The notes: generated from the letters alone by a model not told the origin. A stretch of DNA of 25,839 nt from JBCDCB01 sp039182735 (GCA_039182735.1 JBCDCB010000045.1:1-25839), one strand, 5' to 3'; counted from the first letter of the stretch, positions 16,174 to 24,634 are shown. A program made the numbers and translations.

Positions 16174-17475
16174 TCACGACGCCGCGAATCGGCGCAGCAC
16201 CTGCGCGACGCGCCGGCACTCATCGAACGTGTTGTACAGCGGTGTCGGTGCGAGGCGAACGACGTTCGGCTCGCGGAAGTCGCACACAACCCCCTCGGCG
16301 TGCAGGTGTTCCAGCAGCCGACGCGGCTCTTCGCCCTTCACCAGCACCGACAACTGGCACCCGCGGCGCGCCGGTTCGCTCGGCGTGATCACTTCGAACG
16401 AATCCCCCCCGATCCGATCGATCAGCCACGCGAGGTAGCCCGTCAGGCGCTCGGACTTCATGCGCAGTCGATCCATGCCCGCCTCGGCGAAGAGTTTCAA
16501 CGACTCACGCACTGGGACCAGCGAGAAGATCGGCGGGTTCGAGAGCGCCCACGCATCGGCGCTGCGCACGGGCGCGAAGTCTTCGCCCATGCGGAACCGG
16601 TCCTCCGGATCGTTGCCCCACCAGCCCTCGAACCTCGGCATCGCGTCGAAGTCTTCTCGATCGAGATGGCGCTCATGCACGAACGCGCCGCCAACGGCGC
16701 CAGGCCCGCTGTTGAGGTACTTGTAGGTGCACCAGCACGCGAAGTCGGGCCCGTCATCGTGCAATCGCAGTTCGACATTGCCCGCCGCGTGTGCGCAGTC
16801 GATCCCGATCTGTGCACCCGCTTCGTGCGCCGCCTTTACGAGGCGAGCGTGGTCGTAGCGCTGCCCCGTGAAGTAGTTCACCCCTGCGAACATCACGAGC
16901 GCAAGGCGATTTTCCTGCTCCTCAATGGCTTGCTCGATGTGCGACTCATCCAGGATCGACTGGCCCGACTCCGGCCGGAGCATGACCACCGCGTCATCCG
17001 GGTCGACGCCGTGCAGACGCGCCTGCGACTTCACGGCGTACACGTCGCTCGGGAAGCAGGGGGTGTCGATCAGGATGCGGTATCGCTTGCGCGTCGGACG
17101 ATAGAACGATGTCATCAGCATGTGCAGGTTGACTGTCAGCGTGTTCATCGCCACGACTTCGCGTGGCTGAGCGCCGACCACCCGCGCCATGTCTTCACGC
17201 ACGAACTCGTGGTAGGGGTACCACGCTTCGTGTGCGTGGAAGTGGCCCTCTACGCCGAGCGTCGCCCACGCGTCGAGGTGTTTGTTCATTTCACTGGGCA
17301 CCGATTTCGGCTGGCAGCCCAGCGAGTTGCCGCACATGTAGAGCGATGGGCGCCCGTCGTTGTGCGCGGGCGACGGCGGGATCGCGAATCGCTCGCGGAA
17401 CGGCGCGAGCTCGTCCGCTTCATCCATCGCTCGGGCGAAGTCTTCGCTGTCCTCGTAGAGGATCGGGTCGCTCAT
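16174..17475 (-). CDS. kynU: Kynureninase
   Basis: The 433-residue PLP enzyme cleaves 3-hydroxykynurenine (or kynurenine) to 3-hydroxyanthranilate (or anthranilate) and alanine. Conserved segments are YMCGNSLGCQPKSV, HEAWYPYHEF, MNTLTVNLHMLM, GIDCAHAAGN, and the PLP lysine K252 in CTYKYLNSGPGAVGG, followed by RFEGWWGND. Length is slightly above the bacterial norm. It starts 4 bases after the ACMS decarboxylase stop, indicating close coupling. With kmo present, the main substrate in this pathway should be 3-hydroxykynurenine. Confidence 0.96.
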   Translation of the reverse strand: MSDPILYEDSEDFARAMDEADELAPFRERFAIPPSPAHNDGRPSLYMCGNSLGCQPKSVPSEMNKHLDAWATLGVEGHFHAHEAWYPYHEFVREDMARVVGAQPREVVAMNTLTVNLHMLMTSFYRPTRKRYRILIDTPCFPSDVYAVKSQARLHGVDPDDAVVMLRPESGQSILDESHIEQAIEEQENRLALVMFAGVNYFTGQRYDHARLVKAAHEAGAQIGIDCAHAAGNVELRLHDDGPDFACWCTYKYLNSGPGAVGGAFVHERHLDREDFDAMPRFEGWWGNDPEDRFRMGEDFAPVRSADAWALSNPPIFSLVPVRESLKLFAEAGMDRLRMKSERLTGYLAWLIDRIGGDSFEVITPSEPARRGCQLSVLVKGEEPRRLLEHLHAEGVVCDFREPNVVRLAPTPLYNTFDECRRVAQVLRRFAAS

Positions 17476-17479
17476 GCGC

Positions 17480-18565
17480 TCATTGTGAGGCGGACGGCGT
17501 GCGCACGCCAGCCGGTGCTTTGATCCCCAGCCACTCGAGCGTGTTGGTGCCGAGCATCTTCGCGCGGGTCGCGTCGGAGATGCCGGGCATCGTCTCGATG
17601 AGCTGCCCGGGCTCGTGCTCGCCGAGCGGGAAGGGGTAGTCGCTGCCCATCACGATCTTGTCCTCGCCGATGACGTCGAGCAGGACCTTGAGCGCGTACG
17701 GGTCGTGCACCGCGGAATCGACCCAGAACCTGCCGAGGTACGTGCGCGGGTTGACGTTGCAGTCGATCGCGACGAGGTCGGGGCGCGTGTTGAAGCCGTG
17801 CTCGATGCGACCGATGGTCGTGGGGAACGTCCCGCCGCCGTGCGCGAAGCAGACGCGCAGCGCCGGGCACTTCTCGAAGACCCCGCCGAAGATCATGGCG
17901 CAGACCGCGCGGCAGGTCTCGGCGGGCATCCCCACCAGCCACGGCAGCCAGTACTTGCGCATGTCGTGAAAGCCCATCATCTCCCACGGGTGTACAAGGA
18001 TCGCCATGTCCAGTTCGTTCGCCGCCTCAAACACCGGCATCAGCGCGGGATCGGAGAGGTTCACGTCCTTGTCGATGCCGTTCCACTCGCTCGGCTCGAC
18101 GTGGCTGCCGATCTGCACGCCCGGGAAACCGAGCTCTTCCTTGCAGCGCTTCAGTTCTTCGACGCTCGCCACCGGGTCCTGCAGCGGCAGCGTGCCGAGC
18201 CCGACGAATCGTTCCTCCCCGCGGCACGTCTGCGCAAGATCATCGTTCAGGAACCGGGCGATCTCGACGCCGTGCGCCGGCTTCGTCCAGTACGAGAACA
18301 TCACCGGCACGGTGCACATGACCTGCACATCGACACCGAAGCGGTCCATATCGCTGAGCACGCGTTGCGGTGAGTAGCAGTTAGGCCAGACTCGACGGAA
18401 GAGTTCGCCGCCCCGGAGCATGCGCATGCAGGCGGCGCCATCTTCCTCGCCGAGTTCCGCGACCACGAACCGCCCGTCGCCGTAGCCGAATTCGGAGGCC
18501 CAGTCCGGCCACTCCTGCGGCAGGATGTGCGTATGCGCGTCGATCTTGAGGGGCGGCGTGGTCAT
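17480..18565 (-). CDS. nbaD: 2-amino-3-carboxymuconate-6-semialdehyde decarboxylase (ACMSD)
   Basis: This 361-residue amidohydrolase-superfamily zinc enzyme removes CO2 from ACMS, diverting it from spontaneous cyclisation to quinolinate. Metal ligands are visible as H11 and H13 in IDAHTHILP, a central His in LVHPWEMMG, a further His in CFAHGGGTFP and the Asp in GSDYPFPLG. The PQRVLSDMDRFGVD and SYWTKPAHG segments match the ACMSD group. It is about 20 residues longer than typical bacterial ACMSD, with an extra C-terminal tail (KAPAGVRTPSASQ). Its presence shows that the pathway is catabolic and not only a route to NAD. Confidence 0.95.
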   Translation of the reverse strand: MTTPPLKIDAHTHILPQEWPDWASEFGYGDGRFVVAELGEEDGAACMRMLRGGELFRRVWPNCYSPQRVLSDMDRFGVDVQVMCTVPVMFSYWTKPAHGVEIARFLNDDLAQTCRGEERFVGLGTLPLQDPVASVEELKRCKEELGFPGVQIGSHVEPSEWNGIDKDVNLSDPALMPVFEAANELDMAILVHPWEMMGFHDMRKYWLPWLVGMPAETCRAVCAMIFGGVFEKCPALRVCFAHGGGTFPTTIGRIEHGFNTRPDLVAIDCNVNPRTYLGRFWVDSAVHDPYALKVLLDVIGEDKIVMGSDYPFPLGEHEPGQLIETMPGISDATRAKMLGTNTLEWLGIKAPAGVRTPSASQ

Positions 18566-18572
18566 GCGTGGA

Positions 18573-18809
18573 TCAAGTATCCCCGCGCCGGCGATTGATC
18601 GCTCGCAGCAAGCCGTCGCCGAACATCAGCCCGCCGAGGAGCGCCGGCAAAGCAATGATCGCGGCACCCCACAGCGGGATGCGGTCCGTGGGCTGTGCGC
18701 CGGGCTGCCACGTCCACAGGATGACGGTCAGGAACGACCAGAGGATCAGCCCGAGGCCGAAGCCGCCGGAAGCGGCCGAGTTTCCCTGTGATCCTGGTTC
18801 CGGGAGCAT
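18573..18809 (-). CDS. Small two-TM membrane protein embedded in the kynurenine operon
   Basis: This 78-residue protein has no recognised family. Two hydrophobic helices are seen at about 17-36 (FGLGLILWSFLTVILW) and 47-66 (LWGAAIIALPALLGGLMFGD), with a basic C-terminus RAINRRRGDT. It lies 3 bases after the stop of the dioxygenase gene and 7 bases before ACMSD, all on one strand, so it is very probably translated. It might position cytoplasmic pathway enzymes at the membrane, where the monooxygenase may also sit, or assist transport. Both are guesses. There is no signal of cofactor binding. Confidence 0.72.
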   Translation of the reverse strand: MLPEPGSQGNSAASGGFGLGLILWSFLTVILWTWQPGAQPTDRIPLWGAAIIALPALLGGLMFGDGLLRAINRRRGDT

Positions 18810-18812
18810 TGC

Positions 18813-19367
18813 TTATCCATTCGCGCCGCTCAGCGAGAACTCGCCGGCCCGCTGGATGACTGTGCCGCACTTCTTGCAGGTGCGTCGCTCCTCGGGGCCG
18901 CCCCAGAAGTCCTCCATAATGACGGCGAGGTCCTCGTCGATCTTCTTGAGCTTCCACCTCGCTTCGTGGACGAGCTCATCGCAGTTATCGCAGTACCAGC
19001 GGAGCCCGTCTTCGTGCTCGCCGCGTGGGAACTCGACGATGAGGCCGACCGTGCCCGCGGGTCGCTGCGGGCGGTGGGGGACCCAGCGCGGCAGCAGCCA
19101 CATCTCGCCCTCCTTCACGACCACGTCGCGTGGCGGCGAGCCGTCGAGCGGGCGCACACGCACCGCGATGTCGCCCTTCAGTTGATAGAAGAGCTCCTCC
19201 GTCGCGTTGACGTGATAGTCGTTTCGCGTGTTGGGCCCGCCGGAGACGAAGAGGATGACGTCCTCGGAGTCGGTGAAGAGCTGCTTGTTGGAGACGGGCG
19301 GCTTGAGGTCGTCCTTGTTGTCTTCGATCCACTTGGCGAAGTCCATGGGCGGGAGAATGTCGGGCAT
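18813..19367 (-). CDS. nbaC: 3-hydroxyanthranilate 3,4-dioxygenase, bacterial type with rubredoxin-like tail
   Basis: The 184-residue cupin opens the ring of 3-hydroxyanthranilate to ACMS using Fe(II). Iron ligands are H52 and E58 (DYHVNATEELFYQ) and H98 (PRWVPHRPQRP). The C-terminal domain carries two Cys pairs, C126/C129 (CDNCDEL) and C164/C167 (CKKCGTV), the rubredoxin-like iron site of bacterial 3-HAO. ATG 19367 has the ribosome binding site GGAGGT 5 bases upstream and gives the family N-terminus; the frame stays open to 19442 but that stretch is non-conserved. An 81-base gap separates it from the preceding dioxygenase gene. Confidence 0.97.
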   Translation of the reverse strand: MPDILPPMDFAKWIEDNKDDLKPPVSNKQLFTDSEDVILFVSGGPNTRNDYHVNATEELFYQLKGDIAVRVRPLDGSPPRDVVVKEGEMWLLPRWVPHRPQRPAGTVGLIVEFPRGEHEDGLRWYCDNCDELVHEARWKLKKIDEDLAVIMEDFWGGPEERRTCKKCGTVIQRAGEFSLSGANG

Positions 19368-19448
19368 GGCGGACCTCCGTCTGCTGTCTGCCTGTATCAG
19401 ACCACGCGTTGGTGGGTGATGCAACGGGAATCGCCCGCGCACGTCGAT

Positions 19449-20369
19449 TCAGGGGCCTGACGCGGGCACATCCTCGATGCTCGTGCGCACGTCCCACAGT
19501 TCCGGGAAGAGGCGTGTGTCAATCGCCTTGCGCAGGAAAGGCACGCCCGACGAACCGCCCGTGCCGCGTTTGAAGCCGATGATGCGCTCGACGGTCTTGA
19601 GGTGGCGGAAGCGCCATTGCAAGAACTGCGCTTCGACATCGACGAGTTTCTCGCACATGTCGTACGCCTCCCAGTGTTCCGCGGGTCGCTCATAAATCGT
19701 TTTGAAGACCGCTTCGACGCCCGCGTGCGCCACATACGGCTGCGACCAGTCTCGCTGGGTGCGCTCCGCGGGCACGGGAAGCCCGCGCCTGCCGAGGTAT
19801 CGCAAGAACTCGTCGTAGAGCGACGGCGCTTCCAGCACGCGCGTGAGCATGTCGTAGGTCTCGGGGATTTCACGGAAGACGTTGATCACCGCGCGGTCTT
19901 TGTTGCCCAGCATGAACTCGATCTGGCGGTACTGATGGCTCTGCAAACCGCTGGCGGGCCCGAGCGAGCCGCGGAACTGCGCGTACTCGCTCGGCGTGAG
20001 CGTTTCGAGCACCGCCCACTGGTTGAAGAGCTGTTCCTGCACGCGCTTCACGCGCGCGAGGATCTTGAAGCACGGGTCGAGTCTGTCGCGCTGCACCGCG
20101 GCGATCGCCGCGGACAACTCGTGCACGATCAGCTTCATCCACAGCTCGGAGGTCTGATGCTGGATGATGAAGAGCATCTCGTCGTGGTGCGCGGGCGTGC
20201 CGGTCGCGGCATCGCCGCTGCGTGGGTGCTGCGCGGAGAGGATGCGATCGAGATCGAGGTATCCGAAGTAGGTGAGCTTGTCGCCGAGCCCGGTCTCGAC
20301 GCCCGATTCGAGCCCGCGGGCGCTCGTCCCGGCGGTCTCGGGCATGTGAGGATCGTGTGATGGCGTCAT
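19449..20369 (-). CDS. kynA: Tryptophan 2,3-dioxygenase
   Basis: The 306-residue heme enzyme oxidises tryptophan to N-formylkynurenine and is the entry step of the pathway. Family segments are LTYFGYLDLDRILSAQ, HHDEMLFIIQHQTSELWMKL, the substrate-side GLQSHQYRQIEFMLGNK, and the heme-ligand region QWRFRHLKTVERIIG with H256. RGTGGSSGVPFLRK near the end is also conserved. ATG 20369 is chosen for its GGAG 7 bases upstream; the open frame up to 20429 would cover the intergenic promoter region. It is the first gene of the minus-strand kynurenine operon and is divergent from the exported nuclease-fold gene. Confidence 0.97.
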   Translation of the reverse strand: MTPSHDPHMPETAGTSARGLESGVETGLGDKLTYFGYLDLDRILSAQHPRSGDAATGTPAHHDEMLFIIQHQTSELWMKLIVHELSAAIAAVQRDRLDPCFKILARVKRVQEQLFNQWAVLETLTPSEYAQFRGSLGPASGLQSHQYRQIEFMLGNKDRAVINVFREIPETYDMLTRVLEAPSLYDEFLRYLGRRGLPVPAERTQRDWSQPYVAHAGVEAVFKTIYERPAEHWEAYDMCEKLVDVEAQFLQWRFRHLKTVERIIGFKRGTGGSSGVPFLRKAIDTRLFPELWDVRTSIEDVPASGP

Positions 20370-20402
20370 CGTGCAACTCCATGGGTGGCTGGGCGGTGTC
20401 AC

Positions 20403-20408
20403 TATGAT
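20403..20408 (+). promoter_or_regulatory. Possible -10 element in the kynA / EEP divergent region
   Basis: TATGAT lies 34 bases before the plus-strand ATG in the 72-base region separating two divergent genes. Its complement offers CATAGT-like -10 potential toward kynA. No good -35 was found for either direction. Confidence 0.3.
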
Positions 20409-20441
20409 CTGGCGGAGAGAACCCCTCAACCGGAGCCGCTC

Positions 20442-21479
20442 ATGAGCCCCCGTCTTCTGTCGAGTCTGCTGCTGTCCCTCGTGCTGGGAGTCGGCGTGCT
20501 GGTGCCGTCGCCCGCCGCGCTCGCGGACGGCATCCGTGTCGGGATCCGCGAGGCCAAGCCCAATCAGCCCGGCACGATCCGGCTGGCGTCATACAACCTC
20601 GAGAACCTCTTCGACAACAAGGACGACCCGCGCTACTCAGACCGCAACGAGGACATCGACGACTACAAACCGGTCGAAGAGCGTCGCGCGCTGGAGAAGG
20701 CGATCCGCGAGATCGACGCCGACGTGCTCGCGGTGCAGGAGATCGAATCGCTCGAAGCGCTGCTCGAGTTCCGCGACGACCACCTCAAGGGCATGGGGTA
20801 CGACCACGTCGTCTCGATCGACGTCGGGCAGTCGCGCGGCATCGAGAACGCCGTCCTCTCACGCTTCCCGCTCAAGGACGCGCGCGTGTGGCCCAACCTC
20901 GCGCTGGGAGGCATCCACCCAGAGATGTACGGCGATCAGAAGAACTGGTACGCCGGCGAGCCGATCACCTTCCGCCGTTCTCCGCTGCGCGTCACCGTCG
21001 AGATCCCCGCCGAGCGCGCGGGCGGCGAGGCGTACGAGCTCGTGCTCTTCAACGTCCACAACAAGTCGGGGCGCCACAACCGTTACTGGCGCGAGGCCGA
21101 GGGACGCAAGATCGTCTCCTTCATCCAGTACATCGAAGGCGAGAACCCCGGCGCGAACATCGCCGTGCTCGGAGACTTCAACGCGCAGCGCGGCGAGCCC
21201 TCGGTGGATATGTACCTCACCGACGCAGCCATGCTGGACGTCTGGGGCACGTCCTTCGATCCGGACGCGAGCGAGCAGTGGACGCACGCGTCGAACCGGC
21301 GCATCGACCTGATCCTTGTGAACAAAGGGCTGTCGCGCGAGATCGTCGAAGGCTCCGCCTTCTGCCTGGGCACACCCATGATCCCCCGCGGGGCCAACTG
21401 GCGCACCACGCCGCCGCCCCCGGGGTACGCGTCGGACCACGTCCCGGTGGTGGTGGACATCGTGCCGACTGATCGCTGA
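20442..21479 (+). CDS. Exported endonuclease/exonuclease/phosphatase-family protein
   Basis: The 345-residue protein starts with a Sec signal peptide (about 1-29, cut near ALA-DG) and continues with an EEP (DNase I-like) domain: RLASYNLENLFDN, catalytic Glu in AVQEIES, IENAVLSRFPL, LFNVHNKSG, metal/catalytic pair in VLGDFNAQRG and the terminal SDHVPVVVD with the general-base His. All catalytic positions seem intact. Family members cut DNA, RNA, phospholipids or sugar phosphates, so the substrate is open; an extracellular or periplasmic nuclease for nutrient scavenging is plausible. ATG 20442 is chosen for CCGGAG 8 bases upstream and the clean signal peptide. Confidence 0.85.
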   Translation: MSPRLLSSLLLSLVLGVGVLVPSPAALADGIRVGIREAKPNQPGTIRLASYNLENLFDNKDDPRYSDRNEDIDDYKPVEERRALEKAIREIDADVLAVQEIESLEALLEFRDDHLKGMGYDHVVSIDVGQSRGIENAVLSRFPLKDARVWPNLALGGIHPEMYGDQKNWYAGEPITFRRSPLRVTVEIPAERAGGEAYELVLFNVHNKSGRHNRYWREAEGRKIVSFIQYIEGENPGANIAVLGDFNAQRGEPSVDMYLTDAAMLDVWGTSFDPDASEQWTHASNRRIDLILVNKGLSREIVEGSAFCLGTPMIPRGANWRTTPPPPGYASDHVPVVVDIVPTDR

Positions 21480-21497
21480 TCCGCCTCTGAACCCGAC

Positions 21498-21527
21498 GCT
21501 CTCAACAAGTCGCGACTGTGAGAGAGC
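21498..21527. repeat. Nested inverted repeat upstream of mnmG
   Basis: The perfect 10-bp palindrome AGTCGCGACT (21508-21517) is flanked symmetrically by GCTCTC (21498-21503) and GAGAGC (21522-21527). It lies 18 bases after the EEP gene stop and about 75 bases before the mnmG ATG. It could be a weak terminator (no T run follows) or an operator. Confidence 0.45.
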
Positions 21528-21601
21528 GGGAAGCCCCGATGGTTCCTCCACCGGCCCGCTTCCCCACGGGCACGGCTCGCACGTGCCTACGCTTCGCCCG
21601 A

Positions 21602-23467
21602 ATGAGCAGCGGCGACCGACAGTTCGATGTCATCGTGATCGGGGGAGGTCATGCCGGCGTGGAAGCCGCGCACGCCGCTGCGAATATCGGTGTGCGCACC
21701 GCGCTCGTCACGCTCGACCCCTCGAAGATCGGCGTGATGTCGTGCAATCCCGCGATCGGCGGGCTCGGCAAGGGGCAGATGGTCCGCGAGATCGACGCCA
21801 TGGGTGGGATCATGGGGCTCGCCGCCGACGCCACCGGCATCATGTTCAAGCTGCTCAATACGAGCAAGGGCCCCGCCGTCCGTGGCCCGCGCGCGCAGTG
21901 CGACAAGCACGCGTACGCCCGCGCCATCCAGAACTTCATCAACGCGCACGAACGCATCACCGTCATCCCGGCGGCGTGCGACTCGTTCGTCCTCGATGGC
22001 GAGCAGGTCACCGGTGTCCGCCTCGGCAAGACGACGGATGATCGGTGGGCCGGCGCCGAACTCCGCGCGCCAAGCGTCGTGCTCACCACCGGCACCTTCA
22101 TGCGCGGGCTCATGCACACGGGCGAAACCAAAACGCCCGGCGGACGCGCCGGCGAAGCGCCCGCCGTCGGCATCAGCAAGACGCTCGCAGACCTCGGCTT
22201 CGAGCTCGGGCGCCTCAAGACCGGAACCCCGCCTCGACTGCGGATGAGCACACTCGACTGGGACGCGATGGATCCGCAGTTCGGCGACGAACGACCGGTG
22301 CGTTTCAGCGACATGACCAATCCCACGCGCTTCCCCGCGATCGAGCAGGTCGAGTGCCGGATCACCTACACAAACGAACGCATCCACAAAGCGATCCGCG
22401 CAAACCTGCACCGCGCGCCGATGTACCGCGGCGACATCGAATCCGTGGGTCCGCGCTATTGCCCCTCCATCGAAGACAAGGTCGTTCGCTTCGCCGACAA
22501 ACCCCAGCACCAGGTCTTCCTTGAGCCCGAATCGCTCGAGAGCGATTGGGTGTACTGCAACGGCATCTCGTCGTCGCTGCCGCAAGACGTGCAGCGAGAG
22601 ATCGTGGCAAACTTGCCCGCGTGCGAACACGCCGAGATTCTGCAGTTCGGCTACGCGGTCGAGTACGACATGGTCCGCCCCCACCAGATCGAGCCCACGT
22701 GCGAGACCAAACGCGTGCGCGGGCTCTACTTCGCCGGGCAGATCAACGGGACGTCCGGCTACGAGGAGGCCGCGGGGCAGGGCCTCCTCGCGGGCGTGAA
22801 CGCCGCGCACCGCGCTTCGGGCGATGAGCCGGTCACGCTCGGCCGTGACGAGGCGTACATCGGTGTGATGATGGACGATCTCGTCACGAAGACACCCGTC
22901 GAGCCTTACCGCATGTTCACGAGCCGCGCCGAGCACCGACTCATGCTGCGCTCGGACAACGCCGCGGATCGACTGACCGAACGCGCGCGTGCGTGGGGCG
23001 TCGTCAATGGAGCGCGCTGGAAGCGCTTCGAGCGCCGTCGCGACGCGATCCGGTCGGTGAACCGATCGATCGAGTCTTCGCATGTCGCCGGCGAACCGCT
23101 CACGCGCGTGCTCAAGCGACCGGGGTATACGCTCGACGATCTCGCGCGAGATGCCGCGATCGAAACGCGTGATCCCGTCGTGATGGAGTCGGCGGAGACG
23201 GTGCTCGCCGAGCGCCAGTACGAGGGGTACATCCGGCGGCAGCGCGCGGAGGCCAAACGCCAGGCCGACATGGAGCGCCGGCGGATCCCGCAGACCCTTG
23301 ACTACACCGTGGTCGAGGGCCTGCGCAACGAAGCGCGCGAGGTGCTGCACCGCTTCCGCCCATCGACGTTCGGCGTCGCGAGCCGGCTCGAAGGCGTCAC
23401 CCCCGCCGACCTCAGCGTGCTGATGGTCGCCACCGCGCGTCTGCGTCGCGCATCACGCGGCTTCTGA
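21602..23467 (+). CDS. mnmG: tRNA uridine-5-carboxymethylaminomethyl modification enzyme MnmG
   Basis: MnmG (GidA), with MnmE, modifies the wobble uridine of several tRNAs using FAD, NADH and methylene-tetrahydrofolate. The 621 residues fit the family. Visible are the FAD motif VIGGGHAGVEAA, the signature GVMSCNPAIGGLGKGQMVREIDA, CDKHAYARAI, TGTPPRL, PRYCPSIEDKVVRF, LYFAGQINGTSGYEEAAGQGLLAG and SRAEHRLMLRSDNAADRLT. The C-terminal helical MnmE/tRNA-binding region is present. ATG 21602 gives the standard N-terminus; the frame is open upstream to 21518 but that is non-conserved. mnmE is not in the window. The 3' end overlaps the convergent PilZ/receiver gene by 15 bases. Confidence 0.97.
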   Translation: MSSGDRQFDVIVIGGGHAGVEAAHAAANIGVRTALVTLDPSKIGVMSCNPAIGGLGKGQMVREIDAMGGIMGLAADATGIMFKLLNTSKGPAVRGPRAQCDKHAYARAIQNFINAHERITVIPAACDSFVLDGEQVTGVRLGKTTDDRWAGAELRAPSVVLTTGTFMRGLMHTGETKTPGGRAGEAPAVGISKTLADLGFELGRLKTGTPPRLRMSTLDWDAMDPQFGDERPVRFSDMTNPTRFPAIEQVECRITYTNERIHKAIRANLHRAPMYRGDIESVGPRYCPSIEDKVVRFADKPQHQVFLEPESLESDWVYCNGISSSLPQDVQREIVANLPACEHAEILQFGYAVEYDMVRPHQIEPTCETKRVRGLYFAGQINGTSGYEEAAGQGLLAGVNAAHRASGDEPVTLGRDEAYIGVMMDDLVTKTPVEPYRMFTSRAEHRLMLRSDNAADRLTERARAWGVVNGARWKRFERRRDAIRSVNRSIESSHVAGEPLTRVLKRPGYTLDDLARDAAIETRDPVVMESAETVLAERQYEGYIRRQRAEAKRQADMERRRIPQTLDYTVVEGLRNEAREVLHRFRPSTFGVASRLEGVTPADLSVLMVATARLRRASRGF

Positions 23468-24634
23468 TGTCTCGTCCGCTTCGACGGCTTCGTCGCCGGT
23501 CTCCTGCGGCATGACATAGGCCCGGCGCATCAGCGCCGCGAGCTTCTGACCCTCCGCCTTGCAACCCGGCGTCCAACCGGACCGCTCCTGCGCGTCGAGC
23601 ACCTGGCGCGCGATGCCCGAGATGAACGGGAACCCGTAGTCCCGCGCGTTGCTCGCAGCACGCCGGGCGATTTCCAGCGCCTCGTCCCCGGGCTCATCCT
23701 GACGCAGCAGTTTCTGGAGTTCCTTGCCGCTCTTGCGCACCTCACCCGCGTACAGGTCCGCCAGTTCGTGCGACACGCTCGAGACCTTCTCGTCCCAGTC
23801 GGCGTGCGGCTGGTCACCGATCGCCTTGAGGATCAGGAACTCCGCCGCCGCCTGCAGCATGAGGTCTTGCGCAACCGGCTTGAAGAGCATCTCGCTCGCG
23901 CCGCCCGCGATCGCAGCGTGGCGCAGCTCCGGATCCCGGCTCACCGTCATGAGCACCACCGGCATCGTGTACCCCTCGGTGCGCATCGCCAGGACGAACT
24001 CGATGCCGTCGCCCTCCGCCTGCTCGTGGTCCGCGAAGACGAGGTCCGGCTCGTCTTCGAGCGCACCCATCGCCGAATCGCGATCTGTCGCGTACAGCAG
24101 GTCGAGCTTTGAACCCTCGAAGTACGTCGCGAGCAGGCGTTGCTCCGCCGTGTCCGCCGTGAAGATCAGCACCCGTCCACTGAGCGCCGACACATCGACG
24201 TGTTCCGCGTTGAAGACGTACGCGTTGCTCTGCTCGATGAAATAGTCGCGTGGCGCGACGCTCCGCTCGAAGCGGATGCCCAGCGTGTGCACGTGCCCAC
24301 GGATGTGCGTGCAGCGCACGACCTTCCCGCTCACCGCCTCCGCGCGCCCATCAATGCGACGCAGCGTCACCGCGACCCGCGTCCCCGAGTGCATGAACCC
24401 GCCGATGATCACCGACATGCCGTTCACCGACAGGTTCTGCGGCACGGCGAGCAGATGCTGGCGATTCCCGTACTTATCGGGCACGGTCATCACCACGCGC
24501 TGCGCCTGCAGCGCCCAGCGTTTGTGCTGCCGCATGCTCGTACCGTCGTTCGACTGCGCGCGGTTCAGCTCCGTGAGGAGTTCCTCCACTTCTTTGGGCT
24601 TCAGTCTCAGGGTGTCTTGCACACCGTCCGGCAT
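23453..24634 (-). CDS. PilZ-like domain plus response-regulator receiver domain protein
   Basis: From ATG 24634 the protein is 393 residues. Residues about 37-125 resemble a PilZ domain (KRWALQAQRVVM, then NLSVNGMSVIIGGFMHSGTRVAV and a late LGIRFE strand). The NxSxxG part is present at 68-72, but the RxxxR motif is degenerate, so c-di-GMP binding is doubtful. Residues about 153-262 form a receiver domain: phosphoacceptor D202 in DLVFADHEQ, T230 in VLMTVS and K252 in FKPV, with D161 as part of the acidic pocket. The remaining helical C-terminus (about 283-372) has an Hpt-like rhythm without the His. ATG 24634 is preferred because AGGAG lies 10 bases upstream; the frame is open to ATG 24778 (441 residues), with another ATG at 24700. 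It probably acts in signalling to motility or surface functions; the partner is unknown. Confidence 0.78.
   Translation of the reverse strand: MPDGVQDTLRLKPKEVEELLTELNRAQSNDGTSMRQHKRWALQAQRVVMTVPDKYGNRQHLLAVPQNLSVNGMSVIIGGFMHSGTRVAVTLRRIDGRAEAVSGKVVRCTHIRGHVHTLGIRFERSVAPRDYFIEQSNAYVFNAEHVDVSALSGRVLIFTADTAEQRLLATYFEGSKLDLLYATDRDSAMGALEDEPDLVFADHEQAEGDGIEFVLAMRTEGYTMPVVLMTVSRDPELRHAAIAGGASEMLFKPVAQDLMLQAAAEFLILKAIGDQPHADWDEKVSSVSHELADLYAGEVRKSGKELQKLLRQDEPGDEALEIARRAASNARDYGFPFISGIARQVLDAQERSGWTPGCKAEGQKLAALMRRAYVMPQETGDEAVEADETSEAA

Noticed and set aside
21587..23350. A 587-codon open frame antisense to mnmG
   Set aside because: mnmG is unmistakable on the plus strand, and the antisense translation has low-complexity composition and no family likeness.
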